Origin: Agathobaculum sp. NTUH-O15-33 | GTDB taxonomy: Bacteria; Bacillota; Clostridia; Oscillospirales; Butyricicoccaceae | Reading direction: 5' to 3' | DNA: 64,000 bases | NCBI RefSeq assembly: GCF_033193315.1 | Contig: NZ_CP136187.1 | Coordinates: 2,383,501-2,447,500, forward strand | In this document: one piece after another, positions 1-7,735 of the stretch | How positions within the stretch are numbered: the first letter of the stretch is position 1 | How the letters are laid out: each line of letters begins with the position of its first letter | Position numbers and translations under genes: made by a program | Notes under the pieces: model-generated | Database searches by the model: none | What the model was told of the DNA's origin: nothing | Seen by the model: only the letters and a program-made list of their open reading frames with translations

Positions 1-207
1 GACCTGCTTACCATCGATAAATATCTGGCCCTTATCCGGCTGGTTTACGCCGGTAAAAACCTTGATGAGCGTACTTTTACCCGCGCCGTTTTCTCCGATT
101 AGACCATGCACGGTACCCTTGCGCACCGTAAAGGACATATCATCCAGCGCGACAACACCAGGGAAGTATTTGGTGATATTCTTTAACTCCATGATTACTT
201 CGTTCAT
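1..207 (-). CDS. Sugar ABC transporter ATP-binding protein, N-terminal fragment (RbsA/MglA family)
   Basis: The reverse strand encodes 69 codons from ATG at 207 to the window edge; the rest lies outside. The start reads [20 protein letters not shown] and contains the Walker A motif GENGAGKST, as in the first ATPase domain of the double-domain RbsA/MglA/XylG family. It lies 136 bases downstream of a sugar-binding lipoprotein gene on the same strand, the usual binding protein-ATPase order. An AGGTGA ribosome binding site lies about 10 bases before the start. It would power import of the sugar or polyol captured by that lipoprotein. Substrate unknown. Confidence 0.93.
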   Translation of the reverse strand, partial: MNEVIMELKNITKYFPGVVALDDMSFTVRKGTVHGLIGENGAGKSTLIKVFTGVNQPDKGQIFIDGKQV

Positions 208-251
208 AATGCCGCAATCACCTACTTTCGATAGATACGTTTTAAAAGGAA

Positions 252-275
252 GCCGGGGGATATTACTCCCCCGGC
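252..275 (-). terminator. Stem-loop between binding protein and ATPase genes
   Basis: A perfect 9-bp inverted repeat, GCCGGGGGA/TCCCCCGGC, has a 6-base loop and is followed on the reverse strand by a short T-rich run (TTCCTTTT). It sits between the binding protein stop and the ATPase start. Such attenuators or 3' stabilisers commonly make the binding protein more abundant than the rest of the transporter. No long T tract follows, so termination is probably partial. Confidence 0.6.
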
Positions 276-343
276 ATTGCCTTTCCCCATATAGTTCAAG
301 ACTTTCAGGGTAGCTGTTTCGTTCTTACAGTACTAAGTACGGA

Positions 344-1363
344 TCAGCTCTCGCCTACCAGCTCCTTGAGGTTCGCTACGAAGTCGGCAGCGTTCTCCGC
401 GCTGACCATCTCCGCGCCGGAATCGATGCGATCTTCGATCGTTTCGCCCTTGGCAAGCTTAACAGCGTTCTCAACGCCCAGCTGGCCCATCTTGTACGGG
501 CTCTGCGCAACGGTACCGACCATTACGTCGCTGCCGCCGGCGATGATCTCGCAAACCGGGATCGTGCCATCGAAGCCGATAACCGGAATGGTCTTGCCCG
601 CGTTGGTGATTGCGCGCTCAGCGCCCTGCGCCATGGAGTCGGCGGTGGTGCAGACTACGTCAATGTTGTCGTAGCGGTTCATCAGGTCCTGCATGACGTT
701 CATGCCCTTCTCAGCCTCGGAGTCGGCAGCCTTGATCTCAAGGATGTTGACGCCAGCGGCTTCCAGACCGGCCTTGAAGCCAGCTTCGCGCTGATCATGG
801 GTGGTGTCGCCCGCACGGCCGCGCAGGATGATGGCATTCTTGCCTTCGCCTACGAGCTTGCCGGCGAAGTCGCCGCCGATTTTGCCGGCTGCTTCGTTAC
901 CGGTGCCGATGAAGGAAACCTTCTTGTCAAAGGTCGGCAGGTCGGTATCAACAGCGATAACCGGAATACCGGCATCGTCAGCCTGCTGCAGAACGGGGAT
1001 AACGGTGTCCGGAGAGGACGGAGCCAGACAGAGCACGTCGATCTTCTGACCAACGAGGTTCTGGATCATGTCAACCTGAGCCTGCACGTCCGATTCCGAG
1101 TTCGGAGCGATGAAGTCCAGCTTAACGCCGAGGCGGTCAGCCGCTTCCTTCGCACCCGCCTGAACGAGTACCCAGTACTGGTCGGCCAAGCTCTTTACAA
1201 CAAAGCCAACATGCACATCGCCGCCGGCGGCACTGTCGTCGCCGCCCTCAGCGCTGGTGTCCGGAGTCTTTGTGTCGTCGGTCTTGGCCGGTTCGCTGCC
1301 GCAAGCGGTCAGCGACAATGCCATGGCACCCGCCAACAGCATTGCAAGTAATCTCTTTTTCAT
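344..1363 (-). CDS. Sugar ABC transporter substrate-binding lipoprotein (RbsB-like, periplasmic binding protein type 1)
   Basis: The 339-aa protein begins with a lipoprotein signal ending LSLTACGS (lipobox LTAC, lipidated Cys about residue 21), then an acidic linker. The binding fold starts at VHVGFVVKSLADQYW and carries family landmarks such as PVIAVDTDLP and PVIGFDGT. It is the extracellular receptor of a ribose/galactose/polyol-type importer whose ATPase follows. An AAGGAGG site precedes the ATG. Length is normal for the family (300-340). The ligand cannot be told from sequence. Two further transporters of the same type occur at 38034-42654 and 48607-53836. Confidence 0.93.
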   Translation of the reverse strand: MKKRLLAMLLAGAMALSLTACGSEPAKTDDTKTPDTSAEGGDDSAAGGDVHVGFVVKSLADQYWVLVQAGAKEAADRLGVKLDFIAPNSESDVQAQVDMIQNLVGQKIDVLCLAPSSPDTVIPVLQQADDAGIPVIAVDTDLPTFDKKVSFIGTGNEAAGKIGGDFAGKLVGEGKNAIILRGRAGDTTHDQREAGFKAGLEAAGVNILEIKAADSEAEKGMNVMQDLMNRYDNIDVVCTTADSMAQGAERAITNAGKTIPVIGFDGTIPVCEIIAGGSDVMVGTVAQSPYKMGQLGVENAVKLAKGETIEDRIDSGAEMVSAENAADFVANLKELVGES

Positions 1364-2003
1364 TTTTCTTCCTCCTTGAGTGTTTTATATAAACCAACCG
1401 AGTGGTTCATATCGTCTCTTAGCGCGCCGCCACCCCTCACGGGAGGAATTATGTACTGCGGCTGCGCGCACGCATAGGGTTCACAGGGCGCCGTTCTTTG
1501 GGTCGGTTCACTCAGCCGATGCATATATGCACCAAATGAAAAGGGCGCCTCTTCTATAAAACGCCCACGCCGGCAAGCAGCCTAACCAAAATATTGCGGG
1601 TGCGGTTTTCACCGCCTGTCCCTGTTTATCGGTGCGCCCGGCATGTCCGGACAACACCCGCCCTCAAGCGTGCAATTAGCATATCATGTTCCATCGTCGT
1701 TTTGCCATACAATTATTGCGGCGATTACACCCTTTTAGGGTTGTTTTAAGCCTCTTCAAGAATGTCAATTTAGTAATCTTGCGTTTTTGGGCCTTTTACG
1801 GACTTGTAACCTCATCCCGTTCAGTAACTTGCACAAATAAATCTTAAATTTTTGTGCAACTTTTTCAAAGAATTCAAGCACTGTCCGGTTTTTCTCTTTC
1901 TTGCGAACAAAAGTTGCTCAAAACTTGTGCCTTTTTCGCATATGATATGGTATCCTTTTGATTTCTTGCGATTCCACCCGCCTGTTTTTTGGGGTTCGAG
2001 CGA
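1364..2003. other. Intergenic leader region upstream of the binding protein operon
   Basis: About 640 bases without a gene. On the reverse strand this is the probable long 5' leader of the binding protein gene. It contains a foldable block at 1487-1549: GGCGCC pairs with GGCGCC as the outer stem, CTTTGG with CCAAA as an inner stem, and two enclosed hairpins (TCGG/CCGA and the self-complementary TGCATATATGCA). No clear -35/-10 pair was found for this direction. The part from 1680 to 1860 is AT-rich. I do not recognise a known riboswitch. Confidence 0.35.
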
Positions 2004-2032
2004 TTGACAAGTTTGCGCTGACGTGGTATAAA
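2004..2032 (+). promoter_or_regulatory. Sigma-A promoter of the AraC-type regulator operon
   Basis: TTGACA at 2004-2009 and TATAAA at 2027-2032 are separated by exactly 17 bases. The expected transcription start is near 2039, about 70 bases before the regulator start codon. Confidence 0.85.
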
Positions 2033-2110
2033 GTTAGCGCTATCTATTAAATCTTGCGGTATGGACAAGACCGTCCGCGCCGTCATCCGACTATAAAGGA
2101 GGTTTGCCAC

Positions 2111-3016
2111 GTGATCCAGTGCTTTGCCGATTCTGCGTATCAGTCCAGTTTTGAGGCTGGGAAAACGCCCCGCTTGCTTTTCGCCAGCAAGATTGACTCG
2201 TCCTATTCTTCACACCCGCGCGTGCTGCACAAACACAACGATTCTTTAGAAATTCTATATGTTCGCTCGGGCACCGGCGTATATATCATTGAAGAAACGC
2301 GCTACGCCATCAAAGCAGGCGACATCATCATTTGCAATTCCGGGCGGCTGCACGACGAGGACCCCTCCTGCAGTCAGGATCTAAACACCCTTTGCATCTC
2401 GGTATCCGACGTCCACGTGATCGGCCTGCCGCAAAACCATTTGATCGACGCGCAATACTCCCCCGTTTTCCCCGCGGGCGAATCCGCCGAAATCGTCGGC
2501 TCGCTGATGACCATGATTCACAGCATGCTCGCGAGCGATCCTTCCGGCTCGGTGGAGACCTGTCAGCACCTTACCGTCGCTTTGCTGTGCAAGCTGCTGC
2601 TCGTCATCCGCAAGCACTGTGCGATCGCGGGCGATACGGTGCACACCCGTACTGATATTATTGTAGAACAAGTGAAGAGTTATATCAACACGCATTTTGA
2701 CGAACCCTTCACTTTACAAGATATTTCCGATTCCATTCATGTAAGCCCATACCATCTTTCCCATGTTTTTAAGGCACAGACCGGTTATTCACCCATGCAG
2801 TACACGCTGCGCCGCCGTTTGGGCGAAGCGCAAAGCCTGCTGATCTCGACCGGGCTGACGATGACGGAAATCTCCGTCATGGTCGGTTTTGGCAATCCGT
2901 GCCACTTCAACACCATGTTCTCCAAATATATCGGCATGTCGCCCAGCAAATACCGCTCTTCCTATGTCGATCGGAAAAGCGGTGAAAAAATACCGGAAAC
3001 GAGGAAGCTGTTATGA
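2111..3016 (+). CDS. AraC family transcriptional regulator
   Basis: A 301-aa protein from GTG 2111, chosen because AAAGGAGG (2095-2102) lies 8 bases upstream; the in-frame ATG at 2054 has no such site. The N-terminal half is a cupin-like sensor (HKHNDSLEILYVRSGTG then IKAGDIIICNSGRLHDE). The last ~100 residues carry two helix-turn-helix motifs typical of AraC proteins (FTLQDISDSIHVSPYHLSHVFK and MTEISVMVGFGNPCHFNTMFSK). It overlaps the next gene by four bases (ATGA), so it is translationally coupled to the TauE/SafE-type transporter. It probably controls this transporter pair in response to a small ligand. Confidence 0.92.
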   Translation: MIQCFADSAYQSSFEAGKTPRLLFASKIDSSYSSHPRVLHKHNDSLEILYVRSGTGVYIIEETRYAIKAGDIIICNSGRLHDEDPSCSQDLNTLCISVSDVHVIGLPQNHLIDAQYSPVFPAGESAEIVGSLMTMIHSMLASDPSGSVETCQHLTVALLCKLLLVIRKHCAIAGDTVHTRTDIIVEQVKSYINTHFDEPFTLQDISDSIHVSPYHLSHVFKAQTGYSPMQYTLRRRLGEAQSLLISTGLTMTEISVMVGFGNPCHFNTMFSKYIGMSPSKYRSSYVDRKSGEKIPETRKLL

Positions 3017-3753
3017 CCTTATCACTTGCCGTTTATATCTTCATTATTATTTCCATTTCCTTTATCGTCAAGGGTCTGGCGGGCTTCGGCGATCCCCTGA
3101 TCTCCAATCCGCTGCTCGCCATGCGGCTGGACAACAAGGACATTACCCCCGCCCTGCTTCCCGTTTCGCTCATCCTGAACGCCTTTATCGTGCTGAAAAA
3201 CCGCGCGGCGTTTTCTCTGCGCGCTGTCGCGCCGATCGCTTTTTGGGTGCTGCTCGGCATCATCCCCGGCACGATGCTCCTCAAGCTCGGCGCGCCGTGG
3301 ATCCTCAAGGTCGTGCTCGGCCTGCTGATCATCGGCCTGGGCATCGAGATGCTCACCCGCAAGGATACGGGCGATATGAAGCCCAATCCGGCCGTTCAGG
3401 CGATCATGAGCTTCCTCTCCGGCGTTACCGCGGGCCTGTTTGGCATCAATATGCTTTTCCTGATCTACTTAGAGCGCACCGCAAAGGGCCGTCAGGAATT
3501 TCGCGCCAATGTGTGCTTTGTCTTTTTTCTCGAAAATCTGTTTCGCACGATCGTTTACATCTATAACGGCATTTTCACCGCGTTCACATTACAGATCACG
3601 CTGGTCACCATTCCCGCGGCCTTCCTCGGCATGTGGATCGGCTCGCAGATCGACAAGCATATCGACGAAAAGCGCATCAAAAAATTGATCATCTATGTAT
3701 TTATTCTCGGCGGCCTATCAACGCTGATCAAAGCGCTGCTGTTCCGCGCCTGA
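3013..3753 (+). CDS. TSUP family (TauE/SafE-type) membrane transporter
   Basis: A 246-aa hydrophobic protein with about eight membrane segments. Its N-terminus (SFIVKGLAGFGDPLISNPLL) resembles the first repeat of sulfite exporter TauE/SafE proteins, which move sulfite, sulfoacetate or related small anions. The start overlaps the AraC stop. A second MFS transporter follows 24 bases later, so regulator and two transporters form one operon. Substrate unknown. Confidence 0.88.
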   Translation: MTLSLAVYIFIIISISFIVKGLAGFGDPLISNPLLAMRLDNKDITPALLPVSLILNAFIVLKNRAAFSLRAVAPIAFWVLLGIIPGTMLLKLGAPWILKVVLGLLIIGLGIEMLTRKDTGDMKPNPAVQAIMSFLSGVTAGLFGINMLFLIYLERTAKGRQEFRANVCFVFFLENLFRTIVYIYNGIFTAFTLQITLVTIPAAFLGMWIGSQIDKHIDEKRIKKLIIYVFILGGLSTLIKALLFRA

Positions 3754-3777
3754 TAGAGAGGACAATCCGAAACCGAC

Positions 3778-4956
3778 ATGAAGAAACAATCTTTTTTCGG
3801 GTCTCTTGTGCCCCGCGACCGTTTCATGGTGGGCAACCTTTTCTTTCTGTATTTGATCCAAGGTATATTTACCATCCTGATCGGCTCGATCCTGCCGATG
3901 ATGAAAGCGGAATACGGACTGGACTACCGCATCGGCGGTTTTTTGATCTCGGCGCACTCCATCGGCAACCAACTCACCGCGCTGATCGCCGGTCTGGTGG
4001 CCCTTGGACTGGGCACCAAGCGTTCGCTCTTAATGTTCAACGCCATGCCCTTTATCGGTTTTGCGCTGACGCTGGTCACCGGCAATCCGCTGCTTTTGAT
4101 TTTCGCGTTGCTGCTCACCGGCGTTGGCCGCGGCGCGATTAGCAATTATAACAACCAGATCATCAGTTCTCTTTCGGGGGGCTCGGCGGCGCCGCTCAAC
4201 ATGCTGCATGGGTTCTTTGCGATCGGCGCGGTCTCCGCGCCCTTTCTTGTGCTCTTTTGCACCCGGAACAGCGACCACGGCTGGCGGTATGCCGTCATTG
4301 CCATCATCGCGCTCGGCATCATCTCGATGATCTCCTCGCCCTTTATGAAAATGGACAGCGCGCCCAGCGCGGATTCCGCCGAGGGCGGCAGCTCATTCGG
4401 CTTTTTAAAGGACCGGCAGCTTTTACTGTCCGCCGCGATCATGTTTTTCTATCAATGCGTCGAGGCCTCGGTCATGGGCTGGATGGTCACCTACTACATC
4501 GATTCCGGCGTCGCCACACAGGATTCGGCGCAGCTTCTCACCTCGCTGCTTTGGGTGACGATCCTCATCGGGCGCTTCGCGTGTTCAGCGCTTGCCAGCC
4601 GCTTTTCATCCGCGCGTATCATCCTGTTTTTGTGCAGCGGCATCATCCTGTTCCTTATTGTTCTGCTTTTCTGCCACAGCCTTGTTCCCATGCTGTTCGG
4701 TACGATCGGCCTCGGACTTTCACTTTCGGGCATGTACGGCACGACGGTCGCCAACGCGGGCGACGTTTTCGGTAAGTATCCGCTCGCCATGGGCGTATTC
4801 GTCACGGCCAGCGGCATCGGCGCGATCATTACGCCCTCGATCATCGGCGCGATCGCACAGCATACCGACATGCGCCTCGGCATGGGCGTATTGCTCTTCC
4901 CCGCCGTGATCGCCCTGCTGCTCGCCATCCGCAACCGGGTAAAAAACCCCGGGTAA
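3778..4956 (+). CDS. Major facilitator superfamily transporter
   Basis: A 392-aa protein with about twelve predicted membrane helices. The N-half has an MFS-like loop (ALGLGTKRSLLMFNAMP) and the second half is similarly hydrophobic, ending LLAIRNRVKNPG. The overall appearance is like sugar-type MFS carriers of the FucP group. GAGAGGA precedes the start by about 18 bases, so initiation may be modest. It is the last gene of the AraC-led operon and is followed at once by a strong terminator. The transported compound is not evident. Confidence 0.88.
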   Translation: MKKQSFFGSLVPRDRFMVGNLFFLYLIQGIFTILIGSILPMMKAEYGLDYRIGGFLISAHSIGNQLTALIAGLVALGLGTKRSLLMFNAMPFIGFALTLVTGNPLLLIFALLLTGVGRGAISNYNNQIISSLSGGSAAPLNMLHGFFAIGAVSAPFLVLFCTRNSDHGWRYAVIAIIALGIISMISSPFMKMDSAPSADSAEGGSSFGFLKDRQLLLSAAIMFFYQCVEASVMGWMVTYYIDSGVATQDSAQLLTSLLWVTILIGRFACSALASRFSSARIILFLCSGIILFLIVLLFCHSLVPMLFGTIGLGLSLSGMYGTTVANAGDVFGKYPLAMGVFVTASGIGAIITPSIIGAIAQHTDMRLGMGVLLFPAVIALLLAIRNRVKNPG

Positions 4957-4962
4957 ATTAAA

Positions 4963-5001
4963 AAAATCCTTCGGACAGCGCATAACCGTCCGAAGGATTT
5001 T
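4963..5001. terminator. Bidirectional intrinsic terminator
   Basis: AAAATCCTTCGGAC (4963-4976) and GTCCGAAGGATTTT (4988-5001) form a 14-bp stem with A and T tracts on the two sides. It lies between the convergent MFS and small-multidrug-export genes and should serve both. Confidence 0.9.
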
Positions 5002-5002
5002 T

Positions 5003-5497
5003 TTATTGGAAGCTCTGAAACACGCCCAGCGCGCCGTGCGAGGCGGCCAGCACGATCAGCCCCGCCGTGACCACGCCGCACAGAATGGAGAACAGCGCCT
5101 TGCCCTTGGGCATTTTCAGAATGGTCGCGATCAGCGCGCCAGACCATGCGCCCGTTCCGGGCAGCGGTATCGCAACGAACAGGAACAGACCGATGCGCGC
5201 GTACTTGGTGACTTTGTCGGTCTTGCTCAAAAGTTTGTTTTTATAAGCCGTGCCGAGCTTGGTGAACGGCCGCAGCGAGATCACCCAGTCGAGTATCTTT
5301 TCCCCGAAAAACAGCAGAAACGGGATCGGCAGCATATTGCCGAGGTATGCGAGCGGCAACACGACATGCCACGGCAGTCCGGCCGCCACACCGAGCGGCA
5401 CCGCGCCGCGCAGCTCCACCAGCGGCACCATGGAAATGATCGTTACCGCCAGCTCCGCGCCCGCGCCGAGCAGCCAGTTGAATAAATCGGCAAACAT
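5003..5497 (-). CDS. Small multidrug export family membrane protein (COG2426-like)
   Basis: A 164-aa protein starting MFADLFNWLLGAG at 5497, chosen because AAGGAAGGA lies just upstream; an in-frame start 22 codons earlier has no good site. It has about four membrane segments with MVPLVELRGAVPLG and FVAIPLPGTGAWSG, motifs I associate with the Sm_multidrug_ex family. Transport function in that family is poorly established. It is a single-gene unit read toward the shared terminator. Confidence 0.85.
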   Translation of the reverse strand: MFADLFNWLLGAGAELAVTIISMVPLVELRGAVPLGVAAGLPWHVVLPLAYLGNMLPIPFLLFFGEKILDWVISLRPFTKLGTAYKNKLLSKTDKVTKYARIGLFLFVAIPLPGTGAWSGALIATILKMPKGKALFSILCGVVTAGLIVLAASHGALGVFQSFQ

Positions 5498-5585
5498 GTA
5501 TTCCGTCCTTCCTTTTTTGCTGAAACTACTGCCTATAATACCCCAAAAACGTCTCAAGCACAAGCCTTTTCTGGAAATTTTACAT

Positions 5586-5614
5586 TTGACATACCTCGTT
5601 CATCGAGGTATACT
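5586..5614 (+). promoter_or_regulatory. Sigma-A promoter with embedded palindromic operator (PadR unit)
   Basis: TTGACA (5586-5591) and TATACT (5609-5614) are 17 bases apart. The spacer is almost filled by a perfect 8-bp inverted repeat, ATACCTCG (5591-5598) and CGAGGTAT (5604-5611), with a 5-base centre. A dimeric repressor bound there would block RNA polymerase, so this is the likely autoregulatory operator of the PadR protein encoded just downstream. Confidence 0.85.
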
Positions 5615-5655
5615 GTCCACACATAGAGTAGCATAGGTTGCTTGGAGGTGTTTTT

Positions 5656-6006
5656 ATGCCAAAGAGAAAAGAAGAGCCCGCGTTTGCGGGCAGCAATATC
5701 CTGCTCATCCTCGCCCTTCTTGAGGATGAGGATAAGTATGGCTACCAAATCATCCGCGAGCTGGAATGCCGTTCGGACAAAACCTTCTCCATGAAGGAGG
5801 GCACGCTTTACCCCATCCTGCACGGACTGGAAGAACGCGGCGAGGTGCGAAGCTACGAACGCGAATCCGAAGCCGGCCGGCGACGACGGTATTACAAGCT
5901 GACGCGGCAAGGCGTTAAAACACTCGCCCGCTGCCGGCAGGAGTGGCAGGCCTTCTGCCGCCAGTTCGGCAAAGTGGTCGGGGGTGAAGCCTGTGTCGTC
6001 CTCTGA
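5656..6006 (+). CDS. PadR family transcriptional regulator
   Basis: A 116-aa protein from ATG 5656, preceded by GGAGGTG. It shows the PadR winged helix: NILLILALLEDEDKYGYQII, then MKEGTLYPILHGLEERG and RRRYYKLTRQG. PadR proteins are ligand- or partner-responsive repressors. The palindrome in its own promoter suggests autorepression. It overlaps the next gene, a membrane protein with an N-terminal prefix domain, a common PadR partner arrangement in Firmicutes. Confidence 0.95.
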   Translation: MPKRKEEPAFAGSNILLILALLEDEDKYGYQIIRELECRSDKTFSMKEGTLYPILHGLEERGEVRSYERESEAGRRRRYYKLTRQGVKTLARCRQEWQAFCRQFGKVVGGEACVVL

Positions 6007-6316
6007 ACGGATCGAGGCTTTCCTTACCCGCGTATGCGTCCACATCCGCTGGCGGCCCTACCGCGACCGTATCCGGCGCGAGCTGACCGACCATATCCTC
6101 ACCCGCGCCGAATACCTGATGAATGATCGCGGCTTTAGCGAAAGCGAAGCCGTCGCGCAGGCCATCTGTATGATGGGCGACCCGGACGAGATCGGCGCCG
6201 CGCTGCACCGCGAAGGCCGTCCGCTGCGCCGCATCCTTTTCGTGTGCTTCACCTGCGTAATCTGGGCGGGTATTCTTTGCTGCCTGATCATGCTGTTAAA
6301 CTGTTTGATACGTTAA
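5993..6316 (+). CDS. Permease-prefix/HAAS-like small membrane protein, PadR partner
   Basis: About 107 aa. GTG 5993 is preferred because GGGGGTGA lies six bases upstream; GTG 5984 is an alternative. The soluble N-terminal part has the helical pattern seen in permease prefix domain 1 or HAAS proteins (RIRRELTDHILTRAEYLM then EAVAQAICMMGDPDEIG). One membrane segment follows near the C-terminus (VCFTCVIWAGILCCLIMLL). It overlaps the PadR gene by 14 bases, so the two are translated together. It is shorter than most family members, which carry more membrane helices. Confidence 0.8.
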   Translation: MSSSERIEAFLTRVCVHIRWRPYRDRIRRELTDHILTRAEYLMNDRGFSESEAVAQAICMMGDPDEIGAALHREGRPLRRILFVCFTCVIWAGILCCLIMLLNCLIR

Positions 6317-6351
6317 AGCGCGCTGTAACCTGTGATGGTACAGCGCGCTTT
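6315..6351 (+). terminator. Intrinsic terminator after the PadR unit
   Basis: AAAGCGCGCTGTA (6315-6327) pairs with TACAGCGCGCTTT (6339-6351), followed by a T-rich run. The stem starts inside the stop codon of the upstream gene. A-rich bases on the other side also make it usable for the convergent dehydrogenase gene. Confidence 0.9.
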
Positions 6352-6358
6352 TTGTGTT

Positions 6359-7378
6359 TTACACGTCGATGATTTCTACCTTTTCCAGCTTGCCGCTCTT
6401 GAAGGAGCGGGCGGCGGCTTCCGCGATCAGCACGGCCTGCAGACCGTCAAAACCGGTGACGAGCGGCTGGGTTCGGTTTTCGATCGAAGCGGCAAAGGCG
6501 CGTAATTCGTCGAAATACGCTTCCTTGTAGCGCTCCGGGAAATGATAGGGCACTTTAGCGCCGTGATAGCCCGTTTCATTGAACAGGCGCACGTTGTTCT
6601 CATACACGTTATCATCCATTACGCAGCCCTTGGAGCCGAGCGCTTCAATCCGCTGGTCGTGGCCAAAGCTCGAACGGCGGCTGACTTCCAGAATTCCGAT
6701 GGCGCCGTTTGCAAACTTGAGCACCGCATGGCCGCTGCCCACGTCGCCGTATTCGCTGATCTGCGGATCGCACACCGAGGTGCCGGTCGCAAATACCTCA
6801 ACCACCTCGCTGCCGGTTAGGAAGCGCGCCATATCAAAGTCGTGGATCATAAAATCGACAAAGATACCGCCGGATTCCTGAATGTACTTCATGGACGGGG
6901 GCGCGGGATCGCGCGAGGTGATCTTCAGCACCTCTACATCGCCCACGCGGCCCTCGGCGATCATGCGCTGCATGCTGCCGTGGTGCAGATCAAAGCGGTG
7001 GTTAAAGCCGATCTGAAGGATCACGCCTTCTTCCTTGACCGCCTTCAGCGCTTCGCGGATGCGGGGCACGTCGTGGTCGATCGGCTTTTCGCAGAACACA
7101 TCCATCTTTTTGCGGGCGGCGCGGATGATCAGATCGGAATGCGTCTCCGTGACCGAGCTGATGATGACCGCGTCGATGGTGGGATCGTTAAACACCTCGT
7201 CCGGGTCGCGCGTAAACTTGGGCAGGCCCATTTCCAGAAGCTCCGCTTCCTGCTCCGCGGTCAGGTATGGGTCCATGCCGGTAACGACTTCAAATTCCTT
7301 CATGGTAAGAATGTTGCGGGTATGCATTTTACCGATACGGCCCACGCCAAGCATGGCAACGCGAATTGGCTTTCTCAT
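6359..7378 (-). CDS. Gfo/Idh/MocA family oxidoreductase, inositol 2-dehydrogenase-like
   Basis: A 339-aa NAD(P)-dependent dehydrogenase starting MRKPIRVAMLGVGRIGKMH. ATG 7378 is chosen because AAAGGAG lies eight bases before it. The Rossmann motif GVGRIG, the catalytic-lysine motif CEKPID and the substrate-side DFMIHDFDMARF (Asp/His pair) match inositol 2-dehydrogenases, which oxidise myo- or scyllo-inositol to inosose; sugar dehydrogenases share the pattern. It lies downstream of a broken and an intact family member on the same strand, forming one operon from the promoter at 8963-8991. Confidence 0.88.
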   Translation of the reverse strand: MRKPIRVAMLGVGRIGKMHTRNILTMKEFEVVTGMDPYLTAEQEAELLEMGLPKFTRDPDEVFNDPTIDAVIISSVTETHSDLIIRAARKKMDVFCEKPIDHDVPRIREALKAVKEEGVILQIGFNHRFDLHHGSMQRMIAEGRVGDVEVLKITSRDPAPPSMKYIQESGGIFVDFMIHDFDMARFLTGSEVVEVFATGTSVCDPQISEYGDVGSGHAVLKFANGAIGILEVSRRSSFGHDQRIEALGSKGCVMDDNVYENNVRLFNETGYHGAKVPYHFPERYKEAYFDELRAFAASIENRTQPLVTGFDGLQAVLIAEAAARSFKSGKLEKVEIIDV

Positions 7379-7401
7379 AGCGATAGCGCTCCTTTTATTG
7401 A

Positions 7402-7725
7402 TCAATACTCGATTTGTACCGGATGATTTTCACGGAAGGACTGCGTGGTCGCAAAGGCCATGCGGCCCTTTGGCGATCTGTTCAAAATGCATCACGCTCG
7501 GCGTAACGATCGCGACCGCGTCGATATCCGCCTTTTGCAGCATTTCATCATAATCCGTATAGGTATCTGCTATGCCGAATTGTTCGCGGGCGCGCGCAAG
7601 CTCCGTTTCGACCGGCGAGCAGGCCGAAGCGAGCTTTACGCCGGGAATGCGAAACGCCAGATTCGCCGCATGCACGCTGCCAGCCGCCCCAACCCCGCAA
7701 TGCCGATCTTGATTGGCCATCGCAA
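7402..7725 (-). pseudogene. Remnant of a Gfo/Idh/MocA dehydrogenase gene
   Basis: The frame starting at TTG 7725 reads IKIGIAGLGRL, a normal Rossmann start. It then needs a one-base shift (near 7680) to continue as SVHAANLAFRIPGVKL and on to DAVAIVTPSVMHFEQI. After that point the whole centre of the protein is missing. The sequence jumps to MAFATTQSFRENHPVQIEY plus stop (7402-7404), which looks like the C-terminus of the same family. About 230 residues, including the EKP catalytic motif, are deleted. It lies in the operon between two intact relatives. Confidence 0.8.
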
Positions 7726-7735
7726 TTTCCGCCCG

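Noticed and set aside
2054..2110. Upstream ATG 2054 as start of the AraC regulator
   Set aside because: No ribosome site precedes it, while GTG 2111 has an ideal AAAGGAGG; the extra residues (MRYGQDRPRR) look like leader translation.
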